Source: Amycolatopsis deserti
Lineage (GTDB): Bacteria > Actinomycetota > Actinomycetes > Mycobacteriales > Pseudonocardiaceae
Length of the DNA: 64,000 nucleotides
Assembly: GCF_014653945.1 (NCBI RefSeq)
Contig: NZ_BNAU01000008.1
Coordinates: 248,001-312,000 of the forward strand
Direction: 5' to 3'
Shown: positions 16,498 to 25,111 of the stretch, one piece after another
Position numbering within the stretch: position 1 is the first letter of the stretch
Layout of the letters: the number at the start of each line of letters is the position of its first letter
Made by a program: the position numbers and the translations under genes
Notes under the pieces: generated by a model
What the model was told of the DNA's origin: nothing
Databases searched by the model: none
Seen by the model: only the letters and a program-made list of their open reading frames with translations

Positions 16498-17667
16498 ATG
16501 TACGAGTTCGAGGACTGTGCGGTGGACCCCCAGCGGTTCGAGCTGCGCCGCTGCGGGGAGCCGGTGCACGTCGAGCCGCAGGTGTTCGCCCTGCTGACGC
16601 ACCTGATCCGGCACCGCGACCGGGTCGTCGGCAAGAACGAGCTGCTCGACTCGGTGTGGGGCTACCGGCACGTCAGCGAGTCCGCGCTCACCAGCCGCGT
16701 CAAGGCGCTGCGCCGCGCGATCGGGGACAGCGGGGAACAGCAGCGGATCGTGGCGACCGTGCACGGCGTCGGGTACCGGTTCGTCGCCGACGTCCGGGAG
16801 AACGGCGCGGCCCCGCCCCGCACCCGCGCCCCGCAGCAGATCCGCTACTGCCGCTCGGCCGACGGCGTGCGGGTCGCCTACGCGCTGTCCGGGTGCGGGC
16901 CGCCGCTGGTCAAGGCGGCGAACTGGCTGACCCACCTGGACCTGGAGTGGACGAGCCCGATCTGGGCGCACTGGCTGGACGGCCTGGCCCGGCGGCACAC
17001 CCTGGTGCGCTACGACGAACGCGGCTGCGGGCTGTCCGACTGGGACATCGGCGAGTTCCGCTTCGACGACTGGGTCGACGACCTGGAGCTGGTGGTCGAC
17101 GGGCTGGGCCTGGAGCGGTTCCCGCTGCTGGGCATCTCGCAGGGCGGCGCGGTCGCGATCGCCTACGCCGTGCGGCACCCGGAGCGGGTGTCCCGGCTCG
17201 TGCTCGCCGGCGCCTACAGCCGCGGCCGGTTCGCGCGCGCGGCCACCCCCGAGGAGAAGGAGGAGGCCGAACTCGACCTCGTCCTGGGCCGGATCGGCTG
17301 GCGCCACGACGATCCGACGTTCCGCCAGGTGTTCGCCAGCCAGTTCCTGCCGGACGCGTCCCGCGAGCTGTGGGACGCCTTCAACGACCTGCAGCGCGCC
17401 ACCACCTCCAACGACAACGTGGTGCGGTTCCTGGACGTCTTCGCCCACATCGACGTCTCCGCGATCGCGCCGTCCGTGCGCTGCCCGACGCTGATCCTGC
17501 ACTCCCGCGGCGATCTGCGCGTGCCGAAGGCGCAGGCGCAGGAACTGGCCGCGCTCATCCCGGACAGCAGGCTGTGCTTCCTGGACAGCCGCAACCACAT
17601 CCTCACCGAGCAGGAGCCGGCGTGGCCGGAATTCCTCGACGAACTGGACGCCTTCCTCGGCAGTTGA
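16498..17667 (+). CDS. OmpR-type winged helix fused to alpha/beta hydrolase
   Basis: 389 residues from ATG 16498; in-frame ATGs at 16465/16468 are alternatives. Residues 1-100 are a Trans_reg_C winged helix (HVEPQVFALLTHLIRHRDRVV, then the VATVHGVGYRFVADV wing). From about 115 an alpha/beta hydrolase follows, with DERGCGLSD, the nucleophile elbow GISQGGAVA, and a late Asp/His pair (HSRGDLRVP, SRNHILTE). DNA-binding plus hydrolase on one chain suggests a one-component regulator that senses, and perhaps hydrolyses, a small ester or lactone. Divergent from a methyltransferase gene. Confidence 0.8.
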   Translation: MYEFEDCAVDPQRFELRRCGEPVHVEPQVFALLTHLIRHRDRVVGKNELLDSVWGYRHVSESALTSRVKALRRAIGDSGEQQRIVATVHGVGYRFVADVRENGAAPPRTRAPQQIRYCRSADGVRVAYALSGCGPPLVKAANWLTHLDLEWTSPIWAHWLDGLARRHTLVRYDERGCGLSDWDIGEFRFDDWVDDLELVVDGLGLERFPLLGISQGGAVAIAYAVRHPERVSRLVLAGAYSRGRFARAATPEEKEEAELDLVLGRIGWRHDDPTFRQVFASQFLPDASRELWDAFNDLQRATTSNDNVVRFLDVFAHIDVSAIAPSVRCPTLILHSRGDLRVPKAQAQELAALIPDSRLCFLDSRNHILTEQEPAWPEFLDELDAFLGS

Positions 17668-17690
17668 CAACGTGATGTTGAACAGCGGCC

Positions 17691-19217
17691 GTGACGAAAA
17701 CCCTCCGCCTGCTCGTGGTGGCGCTGGTGGCGTGCGGTCTGCTGGCCGCGCCCGCGACCGCGTACGCCGACACGCTCGCCGACGCCGCGCCCACCCCGGT
17801 CCTCGCGTGGTCCGGGTGCGGTGACGGCTTCGAGTGCGCCACCGCGGCGGTGCCGTTGGACTACCGGCGCCCGCGCGGGCGCACCATCGACCTGGCCGTG
17901 ATCAAGCTGCCCGCCGCCGACCGCGCCCGGCGGATCGGCACGTTGTTCGTCAACTTCGGCGGCCCCGGCCCGTCGGGCGTCGACCGGTTGCGCGCCAGGG
18001 CGAAGTGGCCGTGGCTGTTCTCCGACGAGCTGCGCGCCCGCTTCGACCTCGTCGCGTGGGATTCGCGCGGCGCCGCCAACAGCACCGCCGTCCGCTGCTT
18101 CGCCACCAGCGAGGAGCAGCAGGAGTACTTCGCGTCGTTCCCCGCGATGCCCGGTGGCGCCGAGGCCGAGCCCGCCTTCTACGCGGCCTCGCGCGACCTC
18201 GCCGACCGGTGCCAGGACCAGGCCGGCGACCTGCTGCCGCACACCTCGTCGGTGAACACCGCCCGCGACCTGGACCTGCTGCGCCGCGCCGTGGGCGACG
18301 CGAAGCTGACCTACCACGGCATCTCCTACGGTACGCACATCGGCGCGATCTACGCCAACCTGTTCCCGGGCCGGGTCCGTGCCCTGGCGATGGACGGCAC
18401 GATGGACTTCCAGGGCAGCGCGACCGGGCACGGCGGCGCCGGGCGGAAGCTCCCGGTCGACACCCGGCAGGACGTGTCCACCGGCATCGCCGACACCTTC
18501 GGCCAGTTCCTGAGCCAGTGCGCCGCCGCGGGCCCGCGCTGCGCGTTCTCCGGTGGGGACGTCCACGCCAAGTGGTCCACGCTCGCCGAGCGCGTGCGGC
18601 GCGGTCCGGTCACCATCACGGTCGACGGACGATCCGTGACCTACGACTACACGGCCCTGATCGCCACCGCCGCCGATCTGTCCAAACCGGACGGATGGCC
18701 GGATCTGGCGGACACCCTGCAGCGCTTGTACCAGGCGCCGGAAAGCGCTTTCCGAACGGCTGCCGCCACGTACCCGGACAACGGGACCGAGGCGTTCAAC
18801 GCGATCCAGTGCGCGGACAGCCTGGTGCCGCGGGAGGAAGCCACCTACAGCCGTCTGGCCGTCAGCGAGGACGAGCGCGTGCCCTACTTCGGGCGGATCG
18901 GCGTGTTCGACATGATGTCCTGCGCGTACTGGCCGTCGAGCGCGGTGCAGCCCTACACCGGGCCGTGGAACCGGCCCACGGCGAACCCGGTCCTGGTCAT
19001 CAACACCCGGTTCGACCCGTCCACCCCGCTCGCCGGCGCCGTCGACGGCATGCGCGAACTGGCCGACGCGCGGCTGCTCGTCGTGGAGGGCGCCGGGCAC
19101 AGCACGATGTACGTGCACAGCACCTGCGCGGAGAAGGTCAAACGGGATTACCTGATCGGTGGAAAGCTGCCCGCGGAAGGTGCGACCTGCGGAATCGACG
19201 CGGGACCGTTCGGATAG
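17691..19217 (+). CDS. Secreted alpha/beta hydrolase, tripeptidyl-aminopeptidase type
   Basis: 508 residues with a Sec signal peptide (TKTLRLLVVALVACGLLAAP, cleavage probably after ATAYA near residue 25). The nucleophile elbow is in GISYGTHIGAIYANLFPGRV (about 209), and NTRFDPSTPL and GAGHSTMYV near the end carry the Asp and His. The C-terminal TAP-like domain places it with actinomycete Slp/Tap exported peptidases that trim N-terminal tripeptides. GTG start. Not obviously part of an operon. Confidence 0.83.
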   Translation: MTKTLRLLVVALVACGLLAAPATAYADTLADAAPTPVLAWSGCGDGFECATAAVPLDYRRPRGRTIDLAVIKLPAADRARRIGTLFVNFGGPGPSGVDRLRARAKWPWLFSDELRARFDLVAWDSRGAANSTAVRCFATSEEQQEYFASFPAMPGGAEAEPAFYAASRDLADRCQDQAGDLLPHTSSVNTARDLDLLRRAVGDAKLTYHGISYGTHIGAIYANLFPGRVRALAMDGTMDFQGSATGHGGAGRKLPVDTRQDVSTGIADTFGQFLSQCAAAGPRCAFSGGDVHAKWSTLAERVRRGPVTITVDGRSVTYDYTALIATAADLSKPDGWPDLADTLQRLYQAPESAFRTAAATYPDNGTEAFNAIQCADSLVPREEATYSRLAVSEDERVPYFGRIGVFDMMSCAYWPSSAVQPYTGPWNRPTANPVLVINTRFDPSTPLAGAVDGMRELADARLLVVEGAGHSTMYVHSTCAEKVKRDYLIGGKLPAEGATCGIDAGPFG

Positions 19218-19299
19218 GCGGTTCCCGGCCGGGGCTTCGCGGCGACCGCTAGTATTCGCGCTATCGGTGTTGATCTCCGCAGGCGGAAAGCAGGCTGTG

Positions 19300-20163
19300 A
19301 TGGCGAAGTCCCGGTTCGAGCAGTTCCCGATGGAAGGCGTCGACCTGGACCACCCGAACGTGGCCCGGGTGTACGACTACTACCTCGGCGGCAAGGCCAA
19401 CTACGCGGTCGACCGCGTGTTCGCGGAAAAGGCGCTCGAGCGGTTCCCGTTCGTGCGCCCGGCCGCCAAGTCCAACCGGCTGTTCCTGCACCGGGCCGTG
19501 CGGTACCTGGTCAAGCAGGGCGTGCGGCAGTTCATCGACGTCGGCTCGGGCGTGCCCACGATGGGCAGCACGCACCAGGTCGCCGACGAGCTGGACACCA
19601 CCACGCGCGTGGTCTACATCGACAACGAGCCGGTGGCCGTCGCGCACTCGCAGATGCTGCTGGAAAAGGAGGGCGACCTCGACCGGCACGCGGTCATCCA
19701 GGCCGACCTGCGCGACCCGGACCTGTTGTGGAACAAGGTCGCCGAATCCGGCGTGGTCGACTTCTCGCAGCCGGTCGCGTTGTTGCTGATCGCGGTCCTG
19801 CACGTCACCCAGCCCGGCCCGGACGGCACGGACATCGGCCCGGCCGCGGTGGCCCGCTACCGGGAACTGCTCGCGCCCGGCTCGTACCTGGTGCTCTCGC
19901 ACGGCACGGCCGACGGCGTGCCGGAGAGCCGCGCTCAGGAGATGGCCGAGTTCGGCAAGATGTACGACGCCACGGCGACCCCGGTGATCTGGCGCCCGCG
20001 CGCCGAGATCGAGGCGCTGTTCGGCGACCTGGAGATGGTGGAGCCGGGCGCGACCTGGACGCCGCTGTGGCACCCGGAGGAGAACGGTGCCAACGCCCCG
20101 GAGATCGAATTCGACTCGCCCAACGACTCGGTGGTGTGGGCCGGGGTGGCGCGCAAGGCCTGA
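19300..20163 (+). CDS. SAM-dependent methyltransferase, DUF574 (SAM_MT) family
   Basis: 287 residues. The family opening NVARVYDYYLGGKANYAVDR (about 19-38) is diagnostic, and the SAM motif is FIDVGSGVPTMGSTHQVA (about 78-95) with VVYIDNEPVAVAH next. This family is expanded in actinomycetes; most members have no known substrate. ATG 19300 is preferred; a GTG three bases earlier is in frame. Its stop falls inside a 17-bp palindrome that also contains the stop of the convergent MFS gene. Confidence 0.85.
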   Translation: MAKSRFEQFPMEGVDLDHPNVARVYDYYLGGKANYAVDRVFAEKALERFPFVRPAAKSNRLFLHRAVRYLVKQGVRQFIDVGSGVPTMGSTHQVADELDTTTRVVYIDNEPVAVAHSQMLLEKEGDLDRHAVIQADLRDPDLLWNKVAESGVVDFSQPVALLLIAVLHVTQPGPDGTDIGPAAVARYRELLAPGSYLVLSHGTADGVPESRAQEMAEFGKMYDATATPVIWRPRAEIEALFGDLEMVEPGATWTPLWHPEENGANAPEIEFDSPNDSVVWAGVARKA

Positions 20164-20173
20164 CGGTCAGGCC
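20157..20173. terminator. Palindrome containing the stops of both convergent genes
   Basis: GGCCTGA-CGG-TCAGGCC is a perfect 7-bp inverted repeat with a 3-bp loop. The left arm holds the TGA of the methyltransferase gene and the right arm, read on the other strand, the TGA of the MFS gene. It may serve as a compact two-way terminator, though the stem is short. Confidence 0.5.
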
Positions 20174-21288
20174 CCCGGCAGGGTGCTCCGTCGTGTCACC
20201 GCGACCCCGGCCGCGAGCACCAGGGCCGCGCTGACGAGCAGGAACGCCGGCCCGCCGCCGTAGCGGTCGCCGAACGGGCCGGCCACCGCCGAGCCCGCGG
20301 CGCTGCCGATCTGGCCCAGCGTGGTCAGCCAGCCGTACAGCTCACCGCTGCGCTCGTCGGCGGTGGCGGCGACCAGCTGGTCGTGCACCGCGAGCCACGG
20401 CGCCAGGGCGAGCCCGAACACGGCGATCACCACGGCCATCGCCGCGATCGTGCCGGGCAGCGCCAGCGGCAGCGACGTCAGGGCGAGCGCGCCGAGCAGC
20501 AGGGTGTAGCTGTCGCGCTGGGCGGCCCGGGGCGGGCGCAGCGCCAGCGCCAGCCCGCCGGCCAGGCTGCCCGCCGACCACACCGCCACGAGCAGGCCCG
20601 ACTGCCCGGCCGCGCCCGCGTGCTCGGCGAACGCCGGCACCAGCACCCACATCGCGCCCATGCACACCCAGTAGGCGAGGTAGGCCGCGCCGAGCGTGTG
20701 CACCGCGGGGTCGCTCAGCAGGCGGCCGCGCCGTGGCCGGGACCGCGCGAAGGCGGGCACCAGCGCGACACCGGTCGCCAGGCCCGCGGCGCCGGTCAGG
20801 GTCGTGGCGACCAGTGCCGCCGACGGCCCGGCCAGCGCCGCCCAGCCGCTCACCCACAGCGGGCCGCCGATGTAGACCGTCTCCAGCGCGACCGAGTTCA
20901 CCGCGTAAGCCCTGGTCAGGTGTGGTTTCGCGAGGCGGGGGAGCATGGCGCGCACGCTCGCCGACACCGGCGGGGTGACCAGTCCCGAGGCCGCCGCGAG
21001 GCCGGTGAACAGGGCGGGCCCGTGCGCGGCGGCGAGCGCCAGCTGGGCCGCGGTGAAGAGCGCGCCGGACAGCACGAGCACGCGGCGGTCGCCCGAGGCC
21101 GGCAGCGCGCGGGCCCACAGGGGAGCGGCGACCGCGGTGCCCACGGCCGCCGCCGCCCCGGCCAGGCCCGCGGCGGCGAAACTGCCGGTGGCCTCGACGC
21201 CGGTGAGCGTGACGAGCAGCGGCCGCATCGCGATGGGCAGCTGGGCGAGGTTCAGGCAGCCGATCAGGACCAGAGCCCGTATATTCAT
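20167..21288 (-). CDS. MFS transporter (drug-efflux-like)
   Basis: 373 residues with roughly 10-12 hydrophobic segments and the GELYGWLTTLGQIGSAAGSA segment typical of MFS exporters in the C-terminal half. It diverges from a MarR regulator with only 5 bp between start codons, so it is probably repressed by that regulator and induced by the exported compound. The ATG lies inside the operator palindrome and no ribosome site precedes it, implying a leaderless mRNA. Confidence 0.8.
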   Translation of the reverse strand: MNIRALVLIGCLNLAQLPIAMRPLLVTLTGVEATGSFAAAGLAGAAAAVGTAVAAPLWARALPASGDRRVLVLSGALFTAAQLALAAAHGPALFTGLAAASGLVTPPVSASVRAMLPRLAKPHLTRAYAVNSVALETVYIGGPLWVSGWAALAGPSAALVATTLTGAAGLATGVALVPAFARSRPRRGRLLSDPAVHTLGAAYLAYWVCMGAMWVLVPAFAEHAGAAGQSGLLVAVWSAGSLAGGLALALRPPRAAQRDSYTLLLGALALTSLPLALPGTIAAMAVVIAVFGLALAPWLAVHDQLVAATADERSGELYGWLTTLGQIGSAAGSAVAGPFGDRYGGGPAFLLVSAALVLAAGVAVTRRSTLPGA

Positions 21289-21299
21289 AACTTATGAAT
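21283..21299. promoter_or_regulatory. MarR-type operator overlapping both start codons
   Basis: ATTCATAA-C-TTATGAAT is a perfect 17-bp palindrome. Each arm contains one start codon: CAT at 21286-21288 (MFS, minus strand) and ATG at 21294-21296 (MarR, plus strand). Both transcripts must start at or near the palindrome, so repressor binding would block both initiation sites at once. It is an AT-rich island in very GC-rich DNA. Confidence 0.8.
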
Positions 21300-21809
21300 G
21301 AGCCGGAAGCGCGGAGCGCAAACCTGCTCGGCGCGATGTCGTTGCTGGTCGCCGGCGCGGTGCGGGACGCGGTCACGGAGGCCGTCGGGGCCGGTGGCGC
21401 GCTGGGGGAGGCGCTGATCGCGATCAAGGACCAGCCGGGCCGGACGGCGGACTGGCTGGCCGGGGTGCTGCACATCTCCCAGCCCGGGACGGCCCACCTG
21501 GTGCGGCGGCTGACCGAGCAGGGCTGGATCACGCGCGACAGCGAGGGCCGCCGCCGCCCGCTGAGGCTGACCCCGGAGGGCGAACGCCGCGCCGCGGACG
21601 CGCTGGCCGCCCGGCAGGCGGTGTTGACCCGCCTGGTGGGGCGGTTGTCGGGGGAGCAGCGGGCGCAGCTGGCGGCGGTGGCGGAGGCGGTGCTGGGCCC
21701 GGAGGCGCGCAGCGAGCAGACGCTGGCGGAGTTGTGCCGGCTGTGCGACCGCTCGGTGTGCCGGGAGTGCCCGGTGCACGCGGGACTCCTGCGGGCGTGC
21801 GGAGGTTGA
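21294..21809 (+). CDS. MarR-family regulator with cysteine-rich tail
   Basis: 171 residues. The winged helix is in the middle (GVLHISQPGTAHLVRRLTEQ as recognition region, GRRRPLRLTPEGERRA as wing). The tail LCRLCDRSVCRECPVHAGL has four closely spaced cysteines, which could bind metal or respond to oxidants. Likely represses itself and the divergent MFS exporter through the shared palindrome. Start at 21294 is leaderless; a start at the later Met (LLGAMSLL) is possible but would trim the dimerisation helix. Confidence 0.82.
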   Translation: MNEPEARSANLLGAMSLLVAGAVRDAVTEAVGAGGALGEALIAIKDQPGRTADWLAGVLHISQPGTAHLVRRLTEQGWITRDSEGRRRPLRLTPEGERRAADALAARQAVLTRLVGRLSGEQRAQLAAVAEAVLGPEARSEQTLAELCRLCDRSVCRECPVHAGLLRACGG

Positions 21810-21839
21810 GCACGGACCCGCGGCAGCCCCGCGCCCGGC

Positions 21840-22607
21840 TCAGCGGCGGTCCAGCACCGCGCTGAGGAACCGCTTCGTGCGTTCCTCCCGCGGCTCGTGG
21901 AAGATGACCGACGGCGGGCCGGCCTCCACGACCGCACCCGAGTCGAACATCAGCACCCGGTCGGAGATGTCCTCGGCGAAGCGCATCTCGTGGGTCACCA
22001 GCAGCATCGTCATCGACTGCGAGTGCGCCAGCTCCCGGATCACGCCGAGCACCTCGCCCACCAGCTCGGGGTCCAGCGCGGAGGTCACCTCGTCGAACAG
22101 CATCACCCGCGGCCGCATCGCCAGCGCCCGCGCGATCGCGACCCGCTGCTGCTGACCACCGGACAGCTGCCCCGGTTTCTTGTCCACGTGCCGCTCCAGC
22201 CCGACCAGCCCGAGCAGCTCGCGGGCGTGCGCTTCGGCCTCCTCGCGCCCCTGGCCGAGCACGTGGACCGGCGCCTCCGTCACGTTGCGCAGCACCGTCA
22301 TGTGCGGGAACAGGTTGAAGTGCTGGAACACCATCCCGATCCGGCGGCGCACCAGCTTCATCTTCCCGGTGTCGAAACCGCCGGCGTCCCACAGGGTTTC
22401 GCCGTCGACCTCGATGCGCCCGGCGTCGGGTTGCTCGAGGGTCATCAGCAGGCGCAGGATCGTCGTCTTGCCCGACCCGCTGGGCCCGATGATCGACACC
22501 TTCTCCCCGGCACCCACCTCCAGGTCCAGACCGGTCAGGACCTCGTGGCTGCCGAAGGACTTGCGCACGCCGCGGAAGGCGATCATCGGGTCAGCGGGGC
22601 TGGGCAA
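21840..22607 (-). CDS. ehuA: Ectoine/hydroxyectoine ABC transporter ATP-binding protein EhuA
   Basis: 255 residues. Walker A GPSGSGKTTILRLLMTLE, Q-loop FQHFNLF, signature LSGGQQQRVAIARAL, Walker B VMLFDE and H-loop VTHEMRF are all present. NVTEAPVHVLGQ is typical of EhuA. TTG at 22607 is chosen because GGAG lies seven bases upstream; ATG 22586 (MIAFRG) is an alternative without such a site. Last gene of ehuBCDA; it starts within the ehuD 3' end. Energises uptake of compatible solutes for osmoprotection or nutrition. Confidence 0.85.
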   Translation of the reverse strand: MPSPADPMIAFRGVRKSFGSHEVLTGLDLEVGAGEKVSIIGPSGSGKTTILRLLMTLEQPDAGRIEVDGETLWDAGGFDTGKMKLVRRRIGMVFQHFNLFPHMTVLRNVTEAPVHVLGQGREEAEAHARELLGLVGLERHVDKKPGQLSGGQQQRVAIARALAMRPRVMLFDEVTSALDPELVGEVLGVIRELAHSQSMTMLLVTHEMRFAEDISDRVLMFDSGAVVEAGPPSVIFHEPREERTKRFLSAVLDRR

Positions 22608-23247
22608 GGCGGAGCTCCAATCGTCGGATCAGCTTGGCTGCGGGGTAGCTCACGAGCAGGAACAGCACCCCGACCAGCGTGTACGGCTCGAGGTAGCGGT
22701 AGCTGCCGGAGCCGATCGCGGTCGCGTGCCCGAGCAGTTCCAGCACCGTGATGGCGGACAGGATCGCCGAGTCCTTGAACATCTGCATCAGGTAGTTGCC
22801 CAGCGCCGGCACCACGGCCCGCACCGCCTGGGGCAGGATCACGGCCTGCCACCGGCGGTGCCACGGCAGGCTCAGCGCGGTCGCCGCCTCCCACTGTCCA
22901 CTCGGGACGCTGTCGATGCCGGCCCGGTACACCTCGGCGGTGTAGGCGCTGTAGTTGAGGCCGATGACGATGATCCCGGTGACCATCGCGGAGAACGTGA
23001 CCCCGTACAGCGGCAGCACGTAGAAGGCGAAGTAGGCCTGCACGAGCAACGGCGTGCCGCGCACGAACTCGACGTAGAACCACAGGATCTGCCGCAGCAC
23101 GGGGATCCGCAGGTGCCGCAGGATCGCCACGACCAGCCCGACGACGAGCGCGATCACGATCCCGGCGAGCGTCACCTGCACGGTCACCCACAGCCCGCGC
23201 ACCAGCTCGGGCAGGATGCTCAGCGCGAAGTTCCAGTCCCAGACCAT
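22591..23247 (-). CDS. ehuD: Ectoine/hydroxyectoine ABC transporter permease EhuD
   Basis: 218 residues with about five membrane segments and the EAA loop in SGQWEAATALSLPWHRRWQA. The ATG at 23247 shares one base with the ehuC stop (TGATG). A longer upstream extension in frame overlaps ehuC and is rejected. Histidine/glutamine-type amino-acid permease fold (HisMQ family). Pairs with EhuC to form the membrane channel of the ectoine importer. Confidence 0.83.
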   Translation of the reverse strand: MVWDWNFALSILPELVRGLWVTVQVTLAGIVIALVVGLVVAILRHLRIPVLRQILWFYVEFVRGTPLLVQAYFAFYVLPLYGVTFSAMVTGIIVIGLNYSAYTAEVYRAGIDSVPSGQWEAATALSLPWHRRWQAVILPQAVRAVVPALGNYLMQMFKDSAILSAITVLELLGHATAIGSGSYRYLEPYTLVGVLFLLVSYPAAKLIRRLELRLAQPR

Positions 23248-23945
23248 CACTGCACCACCCCGCCGGCGGCCCGGCGGACCAGGCTCGCGCGGGTGGGCGC
23301 GATCCGGTCGGGCGCCACCCGCTTCTCCAGCCACCCGCGGCCCAGGGACAGCAGGTAGGACACCACGAAGTACATCACCAGGATCGTGCCGAACACCGCC
23401 GTCGTCGCGCCGGTGCTGGTGCGGACCATCTGCGCGCGGAACGTCAGGTCGGCGACCGTCACCAGCGAGACCAGGGAGGTGTTCTTGAGCAGGTCGATCA
23501 GCACGTTGCCGAACGACGGGAGCATCACCGGGATCGCCTGCGGCAGCAGGACGCGGCGCATCTTCAGCGACGGGCTCATGCTCAGCGTGGCGGCCGCTTC
23601 GTGCTGCCCGCGCGGCAGCGAGTTGATCGACCCGCGCACGATCTCGGCGGCGTAGGCGCCCTCGTTGAGGCCCAAGGCGAGCACACCGGCCGCGAACGGG
23701 GTGAGCTGGACGCCGAAGAACGGCAGCGCGAAGAACAGCCAGAACAGCTGGACCAGCATGGACGTGCCGCGGAACACCTCGACGAAGATCCCGGCGGGCC
23801 AGCGCAGCAGCCGTCGCGGCGACAGCCGGGCCAGGCCGGCGGTGAACGCGACGGCGAGCGCGAGCGCCATGCCGCAGACGGTCAGCGCCAGCGTGATCAG
23901 CAGGCCGTCGAGCAGCAGCGGGAGGTAGGGGGCGATGGCGGACAT
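23247..23945 (-). CDS. ehuC: Ectoine/hydroxyectoine ABC transporter permease EhuC
   Basis: 232 residues from ATG 23945, five bases after the ehuB stop. The HisMQ-family permease fold has FVEVFRGTSMLVQLFWLFF after the second segment and the EAA loop in GQHEAAATLSMSPSLKMRRV. It is a paralogue of EhuD and both are needed for a heterodimeric channel. Order ehuB-C-D-A matches described ectoine uptake operons. Confidence 0.83.
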   Translation of the reverse strand: MSAIAPYLPLLLDGLLITLALTVCGMALALAVAFTAGLARLSPRRLLRWPAGIFVEVFRGTSMLVQLFWLFFALPFFGVQLTPFAAGVLALGLNEGAYAAEIVRGSINSLPRGQHEAAATLSMSPSLKMRRVLLPQAIPVMLPSFGNVLIDLLKNTSLVSLVTVADLTFRAQMVRTSTGATTAVFGTILVMYFVVSYLLSLGRGWLEKRVAPDRIAPTRASLVRRAAGGVVQ

Positions 23946-23950
23946 CGCGG

Positions 23951-24832
23951 TCAGCCGCTCACCGCGCAGAGCTGGTCGCGGGTGACCCCGCGGACGTCGT
24001 CCGCGGAAAAGCCCCACTTGGCCAGCGTGTCGGCGTACTCCGGGGTCTGCTTGAACGCGGCGAGCTGCTCGTCGTAGGCCTTCTGGAAGTCGGTGTCCTT
24101 CTTGCGGAACCCGGCGCCAGCGCCGGTCTGCTGGACGTCCTTGATCGCCGCGGTGATCTCGATGCCGTCGGTCTTCAGCGAGTTCAGCGACAGCGTGGGC
24201 AGGAAGAACGCGTCGGCGCGGCCGGCCAGGATCGCCTCCACGCCGCTGCGGCCGTCGGGCACGCTGACGATCTGGCCCGCGGGCACCTTCTCGGTCTTGA
24301 GGACGCCGTCCTCGAACCCGCCGGGCAGCACGGCGACGCGCACGGCCGGGTCGGCCTTGACGTCGGCGATCCCGGCGAGCTCGCGCGGGTTGCCCGCGGG
24401 CACCGCGAACGATTCGGTGGAGACGATGTCCGGCTCGGAGTACAGGATCTCCGCGCAGCGCGACTGCTTCATGAACAGCCCGGCCGCGATGATGTCCCAG
24501 CGGTTGGCGTTCAGGCCCGGGATCATCGACTCGTACGGCGTCACGACGCCCTGGATGCTGCCGATTCCCATCCGCTTCAGCACGGCCGAGACGACGTCCG
24601 GCTCGACGCCGGTGACCGAGCCGTCGGCGTTCACCTTGGTGTAGGGCGGTTCGTTGGCGATGGCGACGCGCGCGTACCCCTGGCTCCTGATCTGGTCCAA
24701 AGTGGAGTTCGGCTGCCCGGTGCCGGGCTGCGTGAAGCTGCACCCGGCCAGGAAGCCGGTGAGCGGCGCCGCCACGACGGTGGCGCCCGCGCCACGCAGC
24801 AGGCCTCGGCGGGAGATTCCGGTACGGCGCAT
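23951..24832 (-). CDS. ehuB: Ectoine/hydroxyectoine-binding lipoprotein EhuB
   Basis: 293 residues. The N-terminus has a twin-arginine-like RRTGISRRGLLRGAG followed by hydrophobic residues and the lipobox LAGC, so it is an exported lipoprotein, possibly Tat-dependent. The type-3 solute-binding fold contains ANEPPYTK and IPGLNANRWDIIAAGLFMKQ, which closely follow the EhuB pattern including the RC of SRCAEIL. First gene of the operon, with GAGGAAGG before ATG. It captures ectoine or hydroxyectoine outside the membrane. Confidence 0.84.
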   Translation of the reverse strand: MRRTGISRRGLLRGAGATVVAAPLTGFLAGCSFTQPGTGQPNSTLDQIRSQGYARVAIANEPPYTKVNADGSVTGVEPDVVSAVLKRMGIGSIQGVVTPYESMIPGLNANRWDIIAAGLFMKQSRCAEILYSEPDIVSTESFAVPAGNPRELAGIADVKADPAVRVAVLPGGFEDGVLKTEKVPAGQIVSVPDGRSGVEAILAGRADAFFLPTLSLNSLKTDGIEITAAIKDVQQTGAGAGFRKKDTDFQKAYDEQLAAFKQTPEYADTLAKWGFSADDVRGVTRDQLCAVSG

Positions 24833-24908
24833 GGACGTGCCTTCCTCGGGAGCTCGGCCACCCGAACGGGTGACGTGATCGCGATCAAGCTAGGTGCGCG
24901 CTCGTAGG

Positions 24909-24935
24909 ATTGTCAATGCAGAGATTGTTGACAAT
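24909..24935 (-). promoter_or_regulatory. Operator/promoter of the ehu operon
   Basis: ATTGTCAA and TTGACAAT are perfect inverted arms separated by 11 bp, about 77 bp before ehuB. On the minus strand the proximal arm supplies a consensus -35 TTGACA (24916-24911). A weaker -10 candidate TAGCTT follows after 18 bp. The TTGTC/GACAA half-sites are like those of GntR-family repressors, the class (EnuR, MocR/GntR) known to control ectoine use in other bacteria. No such gene is adjacent. Confidence 0.6.
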
Positions 24936-24976
24936 ACGTAAACCCGCAGCTGGCCGAGAAAGGTCGGGGGCGAGCC

Positions 24977-24996
24977 CCTCACGCGCGGGGGTGAGG
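24977..24996. terminator. Hairpin downstream of the MFS gene
   Basis: CCTCAC and GTGAGG pair around an 8-base loop, about 115 bp after the end of the minus-strand MFS gene and before the ehu promoter. It probably separates the two same-strand units. Confidence 0.4.
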
Positions 24997-25111
24997 ATCG
25001 CCGGTCCGGCTTCACCCAGATGGCGGTGCCGGCCCGGGGCGGTCGGGCGGACGGCCCGCGACGGCTCGGACCCGCGGCACCCGCACGAGCTGCGCCTGCC
25101 CGAGCCGGTGG

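Noticed and set aside
21840-24832. General polar amino-acid transporter instead of ectoine uptake
   Set aside because: Gene order B-C-D-A and specific segments in the binding protein and ATPase fit Ehu better, although substrate is not proven.
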